Positions 44,819-53,809 of a stretch of DNA of 64,000 bases are shown one piece after another. A program made the position numbers and the translations under genes. Source of the DNA: Streptomyces spororaveus (lineage in GTDB: Bacteria; Actinomycetota; Actinomycetes; Streptomycetales; Streptomycetaceae); contig NZ_BNED01000005.1 of assembly GCF_016755875.1 (NCBI RefSeq), positions 3,389,001 to 3,453,000 on the forward strand, read 5' to 3'. How positions within the stretch are numbered: the first letter of the stretch is position 1; every line of letters begins with the position of its first letter. The notes beneath the pieces were generated by a model. It had not been told where the DNA came from. It saw only the letters and a list, made by a program, of their open reading frames with translations, and made no database searches.

Positions 44819-46051
44819 CTAGCTCATCACCTTGTATCCCGCGCCGTGCAGGGAACGCGCGACTTCCGCGCAGTGCTCCGGGCCCTTCGTCTCCAGGTGC
44901 AGCTCCACCTCCACCTCCGTGAGCCCCAGCCGCGGGTCCGTCCGCACATGGCTCACGTCCAACACGTTCGCATCCACCACTGACAACACCGCCAGGAGAC
45001 CGGCCAGGGCGCCCGGCCGGTCGGCCACGCGCAGCCGCAGGGACAGGTACCGGCCCGCCGCCGCCATGCCGTGGCGCAGGATCCGCTGGAGCAGCAGCGG
45101 GTCGACGTTGCCGCCCGACAGAACGGCCACCACCGGGCCGCCGCCGTACAGTTCGGGCTCGCTGAGCAGCGCCGCGACCGTGCTGCACCCTGCCGGTTCG
45201 ACGACCAGTTTGGCCCGCTCCAGACACAGCAGCAGGGCGCTGGAGAGGGCGTCCTCGGAGACCGTGCGCACGTCGTCGACGAGCTCGCCGATGATGGCGA
45301 AGGGGACGTCACCGGGGCGGCCGACCTTGATCCCGTCGGCCATCGTGTTCGGGTCGTCGATCGAGACCGGGTGTCCGACCTTGAGCGAGGGCGGGTAGGC
45401 CGCCGCCCCCGCCGCCTGCACCCCGATGACCCGTACGTCCGGCCGCAGCGCCTTCACGGCGACCGCGACACCGGCCGCGAGACCGCCGCCGCCGATCCCG
45501 ACGAGGATCGTCCGCACCTCCGGGCACTGCTCCAGGATCTCCAGGCCGACCGTGCCCTGGCCCGCGATGATGTCGCGGTGGTCGAAGGGGTGGATGAACA
45601 CCGCGCCGGTGCGGTCCGCGTACTCCTGGGCGGCCAGGAAGGTCTCGTCGACGACCTGCCCGTGCAGGCGCACGTCGGCGCCGTACTCCTGGGTCGCGGC
45701 CACCTTCGGCAGCGGCGCCCCGACCGGCATGAACACGGTCGAGCGGACCCCGAGGAGGGAGGAGGCCAGCGCCACGCCCTGCGCGTGGTTGCCCGCGCTC
45801 GCGGCGACGACGCCGGCGGCCCGCTGTTCGGGGCGCAGGCCTGCGATGCGTACGTAGGCGCCGCGGAGCTTGAAGGAGCCGGTGCGCTGGAGGTTCTCGC
45901 ACTTGAGGTGGACCGGGGAGCCGGTGAGTGCGGAGAGGTGCCGGCTGCCCTCCATGGCGGTGACCCGGGAGACGCCGGACAGCATCTTCTGAGCCCCCCG
46001 GATGTCGTCGAGGATGACCTGGGGGACGGGCTGGGGCACGCGGTAGTTCAT
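44819..46051 (-). CDS. ilvA: Threonine ammonia-lyase (threonine dehydratase) with C-terminal ACT domain
   Basis: Converts L-threonine to 2-oxobutyrate and ammonia, feeding isoleucine synthesis or propionate metabolism. The 410-residue fold-type II PLP enzyme has the Schiff-base lysine in NLQRTGSFKLRGAYVR (about residue 59), the SAGNHAQGVALA loop, the phosphate-binding GIGGGGLAAG, and a Cys-containing EPAGCSTVAAL. Residues 325-410 form a single ACT-like domain (LRLRVADRPGALAGLLAVLS). This is shorter than the E. coli biosynthetic IlvA, so regulation by isoleucine is uncertain. The Shine-Dalgarno is weak (GGCGGC). Confidence 0.93.
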   Translation of the reverse strand: MNYRVPQPVPQVILDDIRGAQKMLSGVSRVTAMEGSRHLSALTGSPVHLKCENLQRTGSFKLRGAYVRIAGLRPEQRAAGVVAASAGNHAQGVALASSLLGVRSTVFMPVGAPLPKVAATQEYGADVRLHGQVVDETFLAAQEYADRTGAVFIHPFDHRDIIAGQGTVGLEILEQCPEVRTILVGIGGGGLAAGVAVAVKALRPDVRVIGVQAAGAAAYPPSLKVGHPVSIDDPNTMADGIKVGRPGDVPFAIIGELVDDVRTVSEDALSSALLLCLERAKLVVEPAGCSTVAALLSEPELYGGGPVVAVLSGGNVDPLLLQRILRHGMAAAGRYLSLRLRVADRPGALAGLLAVLSVVDANVLDVSHVRTDPRLGLTEVEVELHLETKGPEHCAEVARSLHGAGYKVMS

Positions 46052-46109
46052 GCCGCCAGTCTCGCAGCCCGGGCAGGGGCCGGCTCCGGGCCGCGAACGG
46101 GGCCGGCGA

Positions 46110-46172
46110 CGGGGCTGCGGGCAGGGCTGCGGGCAGGGCTGCGGGCGGGGCTGGGCGAGGGGCTGGGCGAGG
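46110..46172. repeat. Short G-rich tandem repeats upstream of ilvA
   Basis: GGGCTGCGGGCA is present about three times, followed by two copies of GGGCTGGGCGAG, in the ilvA-marR intergenic region. They lie in the ilvA leader and could influence its expression; no role is known. Confidence 0.7.
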
Positions 46173-46232
46173 GGCGATATCTCGCCATCCGGGACACCCG
46201 CGGGGCGGGGGCGCGAAGAGGCCGCACCAGTT

Positions 46233-46251
46233 CTCGTACGAGGCGTACGAG
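46233..46251. promoter_or_regulatory. Palindromic operator candidate for the MarR regulator
   Basis: CTCGTAC-GAGGC-GTACGAG is a perfect 7+5+7 inverted repeat, 65 bp before the marR start in the ilvA-marR divergent region. A second 5+4+5 repeat, GGCGA-TATC-TCGCC, is at 46173-46186. Size and symmetry fit MarR family sites. Confidence 0.55.
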
Positions 46252-46316
46252 CCGCCGCACGGCCGCGTACTCTGTCCCCCAACCTTGTCGGACCCACGCG
46301 AAGAGAGCCCACGGCC

Positions 46317-46838
46317 ATGCCTTCCACCCCGGCCAATTCCGATCTGCCCGCGGCGCCGGACGCGCCCGCCGGAGCCGGTCTCCTCGACGCGCTCCAGCAC
46401 CAGGTGGCGGTCTTCGCCCGCCGTGCCGAGCAGACCCGTCTGGGCGGTGTGGGCCAGGCCCGCAACTCGATGGACCGCGCCGCCTACCTCCTGCTGAACC
46501 GGCTCGACCTGGAGGGCCCGATGGGCGTGAAGGCGCTCGCCGGCGGCATGGGGATCGACTCCTCCACGGTGACCCGGCAGGTCGCGCCCCTGGTCGACAG
46601 CGGTCTGGTGAAGCGGACCTCGCACCCCGAGGACGGGCGGGCCGTGGTGCTCGCGCTGTCACCGCGGGGGCTGGCCCGGCTGGAGGAGGTCCGTTCCTCG
46701 CGGCGCGAACTGATGGCCCGGGTGACCGAGGGCTGGAGCGAGGGCGAGCGGGAGTCCTTCACGGGCCTGCTGACGCGCTTCAACCTGTCGCTGTCGGAGC
46801 TCATGGCGGCCGTGGCCGAAGCCGGTCCCGCCTCCTGA
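46317..46838 (+). CDS. MarR family transcriptional regulator
   Basis: A 173-residue winged-helix regulator: AAYLLLNRLDLEGPMGVKAL leads into the recognition helix region GIDSSTVTRQVAPLVDSGLV, then the wing KRTSHPEDGRAVVLALSPRG and a dimerising C-terminal helix. AAGAGAG lies 9 bp before the ATG; the frame upstream of 46317 is within the G-rich repeat region. It is divergent from ilvA. Confidence 0.92.
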   Translation: MPSTPANSDLPAAPDAPAGAGLLDALQHQVAVFARRAEQTRLGGVGQARNSMDRAAYLLLNRLDLEGPMGVKALAGGMGIDSSTVTRQVAPLVDSGLVKRTSHPEDGRAVVLALSPRGLARLEEVRSSRRELMARVTEGWSEGERESFTGLLTRFNLSLSELMAAVAEAGPAS

Positions 46839-46895
46839 GCGGAGTCCGTCAGCCCTCTTGACCCGGGCGGGCCCGCTGCCCGCACTATGTGGACT

Positions 46896-47318
46896 ATGCG
46901 GGTGGTTGATCAACAGGCGGGCTCCTACGCGGAGTTCGAGGCCTTCGTCGCGGGCGCGGCCGGGCGCCTCCTGCATGTCGCCGTTCTGCTGACCGGTGAA
47001 CCGGAGTCGGCCCGGCGGCTGCTGGCGGGCGCGCTGGCCCGTACGTACGCGAACTGGCGGCGCCTGCGCGGGGACGACCCGTACGACTACACCCGCCGGG
47101 AACTGTGCACGGCCTTCGCCCGGACCGGCTGGCGCCACCACGGGGGCCCCGGCCTGCTCGCCCGGCTGAGCCCGCCGGAGCGGCTCGTACTCGTCCTGCG
47201 GCTCTACGAAGGGGTCGCGGAGGAGGTCGCCGCGGCGCAGCTCGGGATGCCGGTGGAGCGGGTACGGGTGCTGTGCAACCGGGCCGTGGCCGCGCTGAGG
47301 CACCGGGAGTCGGCGTGA
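46896..47318 (+). CDS. Short sigma-70-like (ECF/SigE-type) protein
   Basis: A 140-residue protein resembling truncated ECF sigma factors. A region-2-like helix is FEAFVAGAAGRLLHVAVLLT; a sigma region-4 helix-turn-helix is LSPPERLVLVLRLYEGVAEE followed by AAQLGMPVERVRVLCNRAVA. The -10-recognition motifs of region 2 are poorly conserved, so promoter activity is doubtful. ATG 46896 or 46887; neither has a Shine-Dalgarno, suggesting a near-leaderless mRNA. It overlaps the next gene by 4 bp. Confidence 0.75.
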   Translation: MRVVDQQAGSYAEFEAFVAGAAGRLLHVAVLLTGEPESARRLLAGALARTYANWRRLRGDDPYDYTRRELCTAFARTGWRHHGGPGLLARLSPPERLVLVLRLYEGVAEEVAAAQLGMPVERVRVLCNRAVAALRHRESA

Positions 47319-47569
47319 GCGGGCTCCCGGACCGGAAGGAAGCCCAGGTCAGGCGGCTGCTGGAGGGCCCGTACCCGCCGGTGCCGACGGGGCTCGCGGC
47401 GGGTGCGGCGGCCCGGGGCGACCGGCTCCTGCGCCGGCGGCGGGCGCTGCGCGGGTTCGGGTGGGCCGTGCTCTTCGCCGTGGCGGTGGCGTTCGTCGTG
47501 TGGGCCTCGCTGACCCGCCCCTGGCTCAGCCCCCCGACGGACGTCTCCCCACCGTTGCAGGGCTGGTAG
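47315..47569 (+). CDS. Small membrane protein coupled to the sigma-like gene (84 aa)
   Basis: The GTG overlaps the upstream TGA (GTGA). The product has a cytosolic basic head of about 45 residues (GLPDRKEAQVRRLLEGPYPP ... RRRRALRG), one helix (FGWAVLFAVAVAFVVWASL), and a short Pro-rich outside tail. The head-then-helix layout is that of minimal membrane-anchored anti-sigma factors, but no zinc HxxxCxxC motif is present. Confidence 0.7.
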   Translation: MSGLPDRKEAQVRRLLEGPYPPVPTGLAAGAAARGDRLLRRRRALRGFGWAVLFAVAVAFVVWASLTRPWLSPPTDVSPPLQGW

Positions 47570-47650
47570 CCCCCGCCCGTTCCGGCCGGCCCTCCAGCCT
47601 CGCCGGCGAGGCCCGTCGGGGCCCGGCGGAGCCGGAGGGCGGGCCGGGGT

Positions 47651-47674
47651 GGCCCCCGCCGGGTGGCGGGGGCC
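47651..47674. terminator. Bidirectional terminator
   Basis: A perfect 10-bp stem GGCCCCCGCC-GGGT-GGCGGGGGCC, 8 bp from the metB stop, between convergent genes. Confidence 0.8.
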
Positions 47675-47681
47675 GGGGCGG

Positions 47682-48839
47682 CTAGCCCAGGGCCTGGGTC
47701 AGGTCCGCGATGAGGTCATCGGCGTTCTCGATGCCGACCGACAGACGGACCAGGTCCGCCGGAACCTCCAGCGCCGAGCCGGCCACCGACGCGTGCGTCA
47801 TGAGACCCGGGTGCTCGATCAGGGACTCGACGCCGCCCAGGGACTCGGCCAGGGTGAAGATCTTGGTGCGGCCGCAGACCGCGACCGCCTCCTTCTCGCC
47901 ACCGGCGACCTGGAAGGAGACCATGCCGCCGAAGTTGCGCATCTGCTTGGCGGCGATCTCGTGACCCGGGTGCTCGGGCAGGCCCGGGTAGTAGACCTTG
48001 GTGACCTTCGGGTGGCGCGTGAGCACCTCGGCGACCTTGGCCGCGTTCTCCGCGTGCCGGTCCATGCGCACGGCCAGCGTCTTGATGCCCCGCAGCACGA
48101 TCCAGGAGTCGAACGGCCCGGCCACCGCGCCCATCGCGTTCTGGTGGTAGGCCAGCTCCTCGCCCAGCGCCGCGTCCGAGGTGATGAGCGCGCCACCGAC
48201 GACGTCGGAGTGTCCGCCCATGTACTTGGTCAGCGAGTGCACCACCACGTCCGCGCCCAGCTCCAGCGGCTGCTGGAGGTACGGCGAGGCGAAGGTGTTG
48301 TCCACGACCAGCCGGACACCCGCCGACCGCGCGATCTCGGCGAGGACGGCGATGTCGGTGATGCCGAGCAGCGGGTTGGAGGGGGTCTCGACCCAGATGA
48401 GCTTCGTCTTCGGGGTCAGGGCCGCCCGTACGGAGTCCGCGTCGGAGGTGTCGGCCACCGACCACTCCACGCCCCAGCGGGCGACGACCTTCGCGAAGAG
48501 GCGGAAGGTGCCGCCGTAGGCGTCGTTCGGGATGACCACGTGGTCGCCCGGGGAGAGCAGTGTGCGCAGCAGGCAGTCCTCGGCGGCCAGTCCGGACGCG
48601 AAGGCGAGGCCGCGCCGGCCGCCCTCCAGCGCCGCGAGGTTCTCCTCCAGCGCGGTGCGGGTCGGGTTGGCGCTGCGGCTGTACTCGTAACCGCCGCGGA
48701 GTCCTCCGACGCCGTCCTGCTTGTAGGTGGACACCTGGTAGATCGGGGGAATGACCGCGCCGGTCAACGGGTCCGCGGTATTGCCCGCGTGAATCGCGCG
48801 GGTCTCGAAGCTCTGGTGCTCGTGGCTGTCATCGCTCAT
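47682..48839 (-). CDS. metB: Cystathionine gamma-synthase
   Basis: A Cys/Met metabolism PLP enzyme of 385 residues, joining O-succinyl- or O-acetylhomoserine with cysteine to give cystathionine. Seen are the substrate loop STYKQDGVGGLRGGYEYSRS, the phosphate-binding SGLAAEDCLL, VDNTFASPYLQQPLELGAD, and the PLP lysine in VVHSLTKYMGGHSDVVGG (about residue 203). The actinobacterial MetB type often also has gamma-lyase activity, so the call is by family resemblance. It is divergent from the hypothetical gene at 48917. Confidence 0.92.
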   Translation of the reverse strand: MSDDSHEHQSFETRAIHAGNTADPLTGAVIPPIYQVSTYKQDGVGGLRGGYEYSRSANPTRTALEENLAALEGGRRGLAFASGLAAEDCLLRTLLSPGDHVVIPNDAYGGTFRLFAKVVARWGVEWSVADTSDADSVRAALTPKTKLIWVETPSNPLLGITDIAVLAEIARSAGVRLVVDNTFASPYLQQPLELGADVVVHSLTKYMGGHSDVVGGALITSDAALGEELAYHQNAMGAVAGPFDSWIVLRGIKTLAVRMDRHAENAAKVAEVLTRHPKVTKVYYPGLPEHPGHEIAAKQMRNFGGMVSFQVAGGEKEAVAVCGRTKIFTLAESLGGVESLIEHPGLMTHASVAGSALEVPADLVRLSVGIENADDLIADLTQALG

Positions 48840-48916
48840 GAGCAGAATGCTATGCCCGCCCGCCGTCCGGCACCCCCTGTTGGCCCACTGCCCCGTCGGT
48901 CTGGTTCGCTGGAGGC

Positions 48917-50023
48917 ATGGAGATTCTGTGGTTCGCGTTCGCGATACTCACCCTCGCGTTCATTCTCGGTCCGTACGTCTGGCGCCGGCGCAATGCCCTC
49001 CGCCTGGTGGCGCCGGGGAGCCCCGACGCCGCCGACCCGGCGAACTACGGATTCGAACGGCAGGAGGAGCTCGACGTCCGCATCCCCGGGCCCGACCAGG
49101 ACCTGATGGACGCCCTCGACAACGTGCGGCGCACCGGTCAGTGGAAGGCGGCCTCGCAGCTGCTCGCCGGGACCCCGCGGGAGGGCGAGCGGCGCTGGCA
49201 GCGCGTCCAGGCCTTCGGCGGGGCGGCGGCCCTGGAACTGGCGGCGCAGCCCGGTGCGGGTGCCCAGTGGCTGAAGGCGTGGCGGCTGGAGGCGGAGCAG
49301 GACCCGGGCGGCGCGCAGGTCCACGCGGAGCTGCTGGTGCAGCAGGCGTGGCGGCAGTCGGGCGGGGTCGGCTCCGCGGACCACCGGATCATCCTGGAGG
49401 AGGCCCGGGAGGCGTGCCGCAAGGCCGCGCTGCTGAGCCCGCAGGACCCGGTCCCGTACATCACGGAACTGGCGATCGCGCGGGGACTGGCGTACCCGGA
49501 GGCGGAGTTCGTCGAGCTGTGGGCGAAGGTCGTCGACCGGGCCCCGGAGCACATGGGCGCCCATCTCGTGGCGCTGCACTACTGGGGCGCGCAGTGGCAC
49601 GGCTCGCGGGAGCAGGCCGACGCCTTCGCACACGCGGCCGCGGCGCGCGCCCCGCAGGGCTCGCTGCTGGCGGCCCTGCCGCTGTTCGCGCTGCGCGAAA
49701 ACCAGCCGGACATCGTGCTGAGCCCGGGCTTCTACCGCGGCGCGGTCGTCACGCGGGCCGTGGAGGGCGCGCTGTACGCGGTGCACTCGGCGCGGCAGGA
49801 CGACCCGATGGTGGCGCACGTCCGGCACCTGCTGCTGCTGTTCCTGGTCGGCATGGAGCGCTGGGCCGAGGCCATGGAGCAGGTGCGGCACGTGGACGGG
49901 TACGTGGGCGCGCTGCCGTGGTCGGAGGCGAACGACCCGGCCGCGGTGTACGCGGTGTACCGGGCGATGGCGGTGGCGGGGTACGAGGCGAACGGCGGCT
50001 CGCCGGCGACCCTGCGGCCGTAG
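48917..50023 (+). CDS. Hypothetical membrane-anchored protein, paralogue of the gene at 51840
   Basis: A 368-residue protein with an N-terminal helix (ILWFAFAILTLAFILGPYVW) and a cytosolic helical domain. The second half matches the 51840-53000 product: ELWAKVVDRAPEHMGAHLVA and EQVRHVDGYVGALPWSEAND align with [20 protein letters not shown] and [20 protein letters not shown]. The helix pattern suggests TPR-like packing. No enzyme motif is seen. It precedes the M48 protease gene by 221 bp on the same strand. Confidence 0.82.
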   Translation: MEILWFAFAILTLAFILGPYVWRRRNALRLVAPGSPDAADPANYGFERQEELDVRIPGPDQDLMDALDNVRRTGQWKAASQLLAGTPREGERRWQRVQAFGGAAALELAAQPGAGAQWLKAWRLEAEQDPGGAQVHAELLVQQAWRQSGGVGSADHRIILEEAREACRKAALLSPQDPVPYITELAIARGLAYPEAEFVELWAKVVDRAPEHMGAHLVALHYWGAQWHGSREQADAFAHAAAARAPQGSLLAALPLFALRENQPDIVLSPGFYRGAVVTRAVEGALYAVHSARQDDPMVAHVRHLLLLFLVGMERWAEAMEQVRHVDGYVGALPWSEANDPAAVYAVYRAMAVAGYEANGGSPATLRP

Positions 50024-50244
50024 GCCGCACCAGGGGGGCCTACGGCCCGGCCCGCGGGGGCCTCCCGGAGTACCCCCGCCCCTGCGGCCGCGTACCCCGC
50101 GCGTCCCCACCCCGCGGGATGGTCCGGAGCCATGGCCAATAAGGTTGCCGTAAGTAATCACAGGCCGCATGATGCGGCGGTGGCGGCCTTCTGCCCTGCC
50201 ACCCACCTCAGCACCGCTTTCATCCCGTGGGGGGATCTGTCCAT

Positions 50245-51843
50245 ATGGGCGCTTCACTGCGCGCCTTGCGCGCCCTCGTCCTGCTCGCAGGCTTCTACCT
50301 GCTCAGCGTGTTCCTACTGGCCGCCCTCGCCGGCATCGACTACGCCGTCGTCACCCACCTGCACGGGGCGGTCGCGGGCAAGCTGCTGCTGGTCTCCGTG
50401 GTCCTCGCCGTCCCGATCGTGCGTGGTCTGTTCATGCTGCGCACCCCCAAGGGCGAGCCCCCGGCCGGGATCACCGTCGGCGAGGCCCAGGAGCCCGAGC
50501 TGTGGGCGGTCGTGCGTGACATCGCGCAGCAGGTCGGCACCCGTGCCCCCGACGAGATCGTGCTGATCGACGAGGTGAACGCGGCCGTCGGCGAGGACGC
50601 CAGGCTGCTGGGCCTGCTGCCCGGAACCCGTCGTCTCTACCTCGGCCTGCCGCTGATGACGGGCCTGGACGAGATGCAGCTGCGCGCGGTACTCGCCCAC
50701 GAGATGGGCCACTACGCCAACCTCGACACGCGCCTCACCCCGCTGATCGCCCGCGGCCGCGCCCAGCTGATCCGCACGATCGGCTACTTCCACGAGCGCG
50801 CCGACAAGAAGGTCGCCAAGGAGCGCGCGAAGCAGGAGCGCAAGGACGAGAAGCGGATCGCCAAGGGCAAGAAGGCCAAGGGCGTCGACACCTCGGGCGA
50901 GGGCGCGATGTACCGCGCCATGGCCAAGATCTACCTGGCGTACGGCAACTTCTACATGCGCGCCACCCTCTCCACCTCCCGCCGCCAGGAGCTCGCCGCC
51001 GACCTCGCCTCGGTCCGGGTCGCCGGCCGTGACTCCGCCGCGTCCGCGCTGCGCGAGTTGAACGCCCTCGACTCGGCGCACGACTTCTACATGAGCTCGT
51101 ACGCCACCCTCGGCGTCGGCGCCGGCCTGCTGCCTCGCCCGGGCGAGGTCTTCGGCGGCCTGCGCCGGCTGCTGGACGCGCGCGCGGCCGACCTGGACGG
51201 GCTGCGCCGGGAACTGTCGACCGAGCCCACCTCCCCCTACGACTCCCACCCCGCGCTCGCCGAGCGCGTGGCCCGCATCGAGGCGCTGCCCGACGACGGC
51301 CGCGGCGGACAGAGCGCCCGGCCGGCCCTGGAGCTGCTGGCCGACGCGGGCGCGTCGCTGGCCGCGCTGGAGCAGGTCGTCCTCACCCCGGAGGCGCTCG
51401 CACTCAAGCGGGTCGACTGGGAGGACCTCGTCCACGAGTCCATGACCGTGTACGTCGGCCGGGGCGCGGAGGACATCCGCGAGGCCTTCGCCGCCGAGGG
51501 GGCCGGCCCGGGGCTTGAGGCCGTGCTCGACGCGTTCGACGCCGACCCGGCGGTGCGCTGGCGCGTCGCCGACCGTTTCCCGAAGTCCGAGGAGGCGCAG
51601 GCGGCCACCGGCCGCACGGCCCGCGAGTTCGCCCGCCCGGTCGTCCGGCGCACCCTGAACCAGCTGGTCACCGTCGAGCTGACGGCCCGTGGCGCCGCCC
51701 GCTGGCAGCTGTCCTGGTCCGACTCGGCCTCCCTGGGCTACCCGGCCGACGGTTTCGAGGACCGCCTGGACACGGCCCTGGACGCGGCCGTGGCGGACCT
51801 GCCCGACACCGAACCCCTGCGAAAGCTGGTGCTTGCCCCGTGA
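50245..51843 (+). CDS. M48 family membrane zinc metalloprotease
   Basis: A 532-residue protein with two N-terminal helices (LRALVLLAGFYLLSVFLLAA, KLLLVSVVLAVPIVRGLFML) and an HtpX/Ste24-like catalytic domain. The zinc motif is VLAHEMGHYANLDTR (HEMGH about residues 152-156) with the third ligand in RRQELAADLASV. A Lys-rich insertion (KKVAKERAKQERKDEKRIAK) lies between them. The C-terminal 200 residues are extra to HtpX. ATG 50245 is chosen over GTG 50227. Its TGA overlaps the GTG of the paralogue gene, implying a functional pair in membrane protein quality control (inference). Confidence 0.9.
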   Translation: MGASLRALRALVLLAGFYLLSVFLLAALAGIDYAVVTHLHGAVAGKLLLVSVVLAVPIVRGLFMLRTPKGEPPAGITVGEAQEPELWAVVRDIAQQVGTRAPDEIVLIDEVNAAVGEDARLLGLLPGTRRLYLGLPLMTGLDEMQLRAVLAHEMGHYANLDTRLTPLIARGRAQLIRTIGYFHERADKKVAKERAKQERKDEKRIAKGKKAKGVDTSGEGAMYRAMAKIYLAYGNFYMRATLSTSRRQELAADLASVRVAGRDSAASALRELNALDSAHDFYMSSYATLGVGAGLLPRPGEVFGGLRRLLDARAADLDGLRRELSTEPTSPYDSHPALAERVARIEALPDDGRGGQSARPALELLADAGASLAALEQVVLTPEALALKRVDWEDLVHESMTVYVGRGAEDIREAFAAEGAGPGLEAVLDAFDADPAVRWRVADRFPKSEEAQAATGRTAREFARPVVRRTLNQLVTVELTARGAARWQLSWSDSASLGYPADGFEDRLDTALDAAVADLPDTEPLRKLVLAP

Positions 51844-53000
51844 TCGGCCTCATCATCCTCGGCGTCCTGCTGGCCGGCGGCGCGTACAAGGTGCTGCGCG
51901 GCGTCTACTTCATCCGCAAGGCGAAGCGGCTGGAGGCGGAGATAGCCGTCATCGAAGGCCGGACCGAGGCCTCGAACGCCGAGACGGCCGCGATCAAGGC
52001 CGAGCGGAAGGCCGAGAAGGCGGCGGCGGTGGTCGCCCTGGGCTTCGTGGCCGAAGCCGACCTCGACACCGAGAACCCGGCTCCCGTGCCCGCGGAGCGC
52101 ACCGCCGTCCTGGAGGCGGTCCGGTCGGGCGACTGGGAGGCCGCAGCCGCGTACATCGAGGCGGCCGGCAAGAACTGGCACGAGCGCATGGAGCGGGTCC
52201 GCCCGCTGGCCGAGGCGGCCGCCGAGGACGACGCGTGGCTGCTGGCCTGGCGTGCGGCGCGGCCCGCGGACCCGACGGCGGCCCTGGTCGACGCCGACAC
52301 CGCGATCCAGGTGGCGTGGAACGTACGCGGCTCCCAGTCGGGCAGCCGCACCACGCAGGAGCAGTTCCGGCTCTTCCGCGACCTGCTGGTCAAGGCGCAG
52401 GAGGCCGCCCACGCGGCCCAGCGCCTCGCCGACCCGGCGGACCCGACCCCGTACATCGTGGAGCAGCCGATCGGGCAGGGCCTGGGCTACTCGCACGAGC
52501 GGTACCGCGAGCTGTGGGCGGAGATCGTCGAGCGCGATCCGAAGGTGCTGTGCGCGCACGTCAGCGCGCTGCAGTACTGGTGCCGCAAGTGGCGCGGCTC
52601 GCACGAGCTGGCGCTGGCCTTCGCGCGCGAGTCGGCGGCGGCCGGGGCGCCCGGTGAGCTGTTCTCGCGGCTGCCGCTGATCGCGTACTTCGAGCAGGAG
52701 ACGTACGAGGACGACCTGGCCGCGGAGACGTTCTTCAAGGAGCCGGAGATCGTCGCGGCGGTGGACGCGGCGCTGCTGGACCTGGCCGCGGCGGGCGACG
52801 ACCACCCCGGGACGGTGGGCATGCGGCACATCCTGGCGTACCTGCTGTTCTGGCAGGACCGCGACGCGGAGGCCGTCGAGCAGTTCCGGCACATCGACGG
52901 GTACATCGGCGCCCTGCCGTGGTCCTACGCGGGCTCGCCGAAGAGCCGGTACCTGTACGCCCGGGACTGGGCGGTGGGCGTGACCACGCCGGGTCTCTGA
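51840..53000 (+). CDS. Membrane-anchored partner protein coupled to the M48 protease
   Basis: A 386-residue protein: N-terminal helix ([20 protein letters not shown]), a Glu/Lys/Ala-rich coiled coil ([20 protein letters not shown]), then the helical domain shared with the 48917 product. The GTG overlaps the protease stop by 4 bp (GTGA). No catalytic motif. The paralogy and coupling suggest it is an adaptor or regulator of the protease. Confidence 0.85.
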   Translation: MIGLIILGVLLAGGAYKVLRGVYFIRKAKRLEAEIAVIEGRTEASNAETAAIKAERKAEKAAAVVALGFVAEADLDTENPAPVPAERTAVLEAVRSGDWEAAAAYIEAAGKNWHERMERVRPLAEAAAEDDAWLLAWRAARPADPTAALVDADTAIQVAWNVRGSQSGSRTTQEQFRLFRDLLVKAQEAAHAAQRLADPADPTPYIVEQPIGQGLGYSHERYRELWAEIVERDPKVLCAHVSALQYWCRKWRGSHELALAFARESAAAGAPGELFSRLPLIAYFEQETYEDDLAAETFFKEPEIVAAVDAALLDLAAAGDDHPGTVGMRHILAYLLFWQDRDAEAVEQFRHIDGYIGALPWSYAGSPKSRYLYARDWAVGVTTPGL

Positions 53001-53011
53001 CCCGTGCGGCG

Positions 53012-53049
53012 GCGGAGGGCGGGTCGGGGAATCCCGGCCCGCCCTCCGC
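53012..53049. terminator. Terminator hairpin after the M48 operon
   Basis: A 17-bp stem with one mismatch (GCGGAGGGCGGGTCGGG against CCCGGCCCGCCCTCCGC), 12 bp past the stop codon and before msrA. Confidence 0.85.
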
Positions 53050-53079
53050 ACGTTGTCACTGCCACAAAGGAGGGAATCC

Positions 53080-53742
53080 ATGTTCTCGTACCGCCGTACG
53101 CCCGAGCTCCCCACCCGCGAGGAGGCCCTGACGGGCCGCGCGGAGCCGCTGTTCACCGTGCCCGACCGGCACACCGTGCTGGGCAACCCGCTGTCCGGCC
53201 CCTACCCCGCGCACCTGGAGGTCGCCGACTTCGGCCTGGGCTGTTTCTGGGGCGCGGAGCGCAAGTTCTGGCAGACCCCCGGGGTGTGGACGACGCTGGC
53301 CGGTTACCAGGGCGGCTTCACCGAGAATCCGACCTACGAGGAGGTCTGCTCGGGTCTGACCGGCCACGCCGAGGTGGTCCGCGTGGTCTTCGACCCGTCC
53401 CAGGTCTCCTACGCCGCGCTGCTGAAGCTGTTCTGGGAGTCGCACGACCCCACCCAGGGCTTCCGCCAGGGCAACGACGTCGGCACCCAGTACCGCTCGG
53501 CGGTCTACACGCACTCCCCGGCCCAGCAGGAGACCGCCGAGGCCTCCCGCACGGCCTACCAGCAGGTGCTGGCCTCCTCGGGCTACGGCCCGATCACCAC
53601 GGCGGTGCTGCCGGCGGCGGAGCGCCCCTTCTGGCCCGCCGAGGCGCCCCACCAGCAGTACCTGGACAAGAACCCGGGCGGCTACTGCGGCATCGGCGGC
53701 ACGGGCGTCTCCTGCCCGATCGGCGTGGCCGCGGCCGAGTGA
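53080..53742 (+). CDS. msrA: Peptide-methionine (S)-S-oxide reductase
   Basis: Repairs methionine-S-sulfoxide in proteins. The 220-residue product has the active-site [20 protein letters not shown] (Cys about residue 54), [40 protein letters not shown], and resolving Cys residues near the C-terminus ([16 protein letters not shown]). The N-terminal 45-residue extension ([20 protein letters not shown]) is typical of the actinobacterial form. AAGGAGGG lies 5 bp before the ATG. Confidence 0.96.
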   Translation: MFSYRRTPELPTREEALTGRAEPLFTVPDRHTVLGNPLSGPYPAHLEVADFGLGCFWGAERKFWQTPGVWTTLAGYQGGFTENPTYEEVCSGLTGHAEVVRVVFDPSQVSYAALLKLFWESHDPTQGFRQGNDVGTQYRSAVYTHSPAQQETAEASRTAYQQVLASSGYGPITTAVLPAAERPFWPAEAPHQQYLDKNPGGYCGIGGTGVSCPIGVAAAE

Positions 53743-53809
53743 CCCCGGCGAGGTCTGCCGGCGTCGTGGTCGGCTCCTTCGGAGGGGGCCGGGGCGCGGA
53801 ACCCCGCGG

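Noticed and set aside
46110..46172. CRISPR or minisatellite gene
   Set aside because: Only a few 12-bp G-rich repeats; no spacers and no coding potential.
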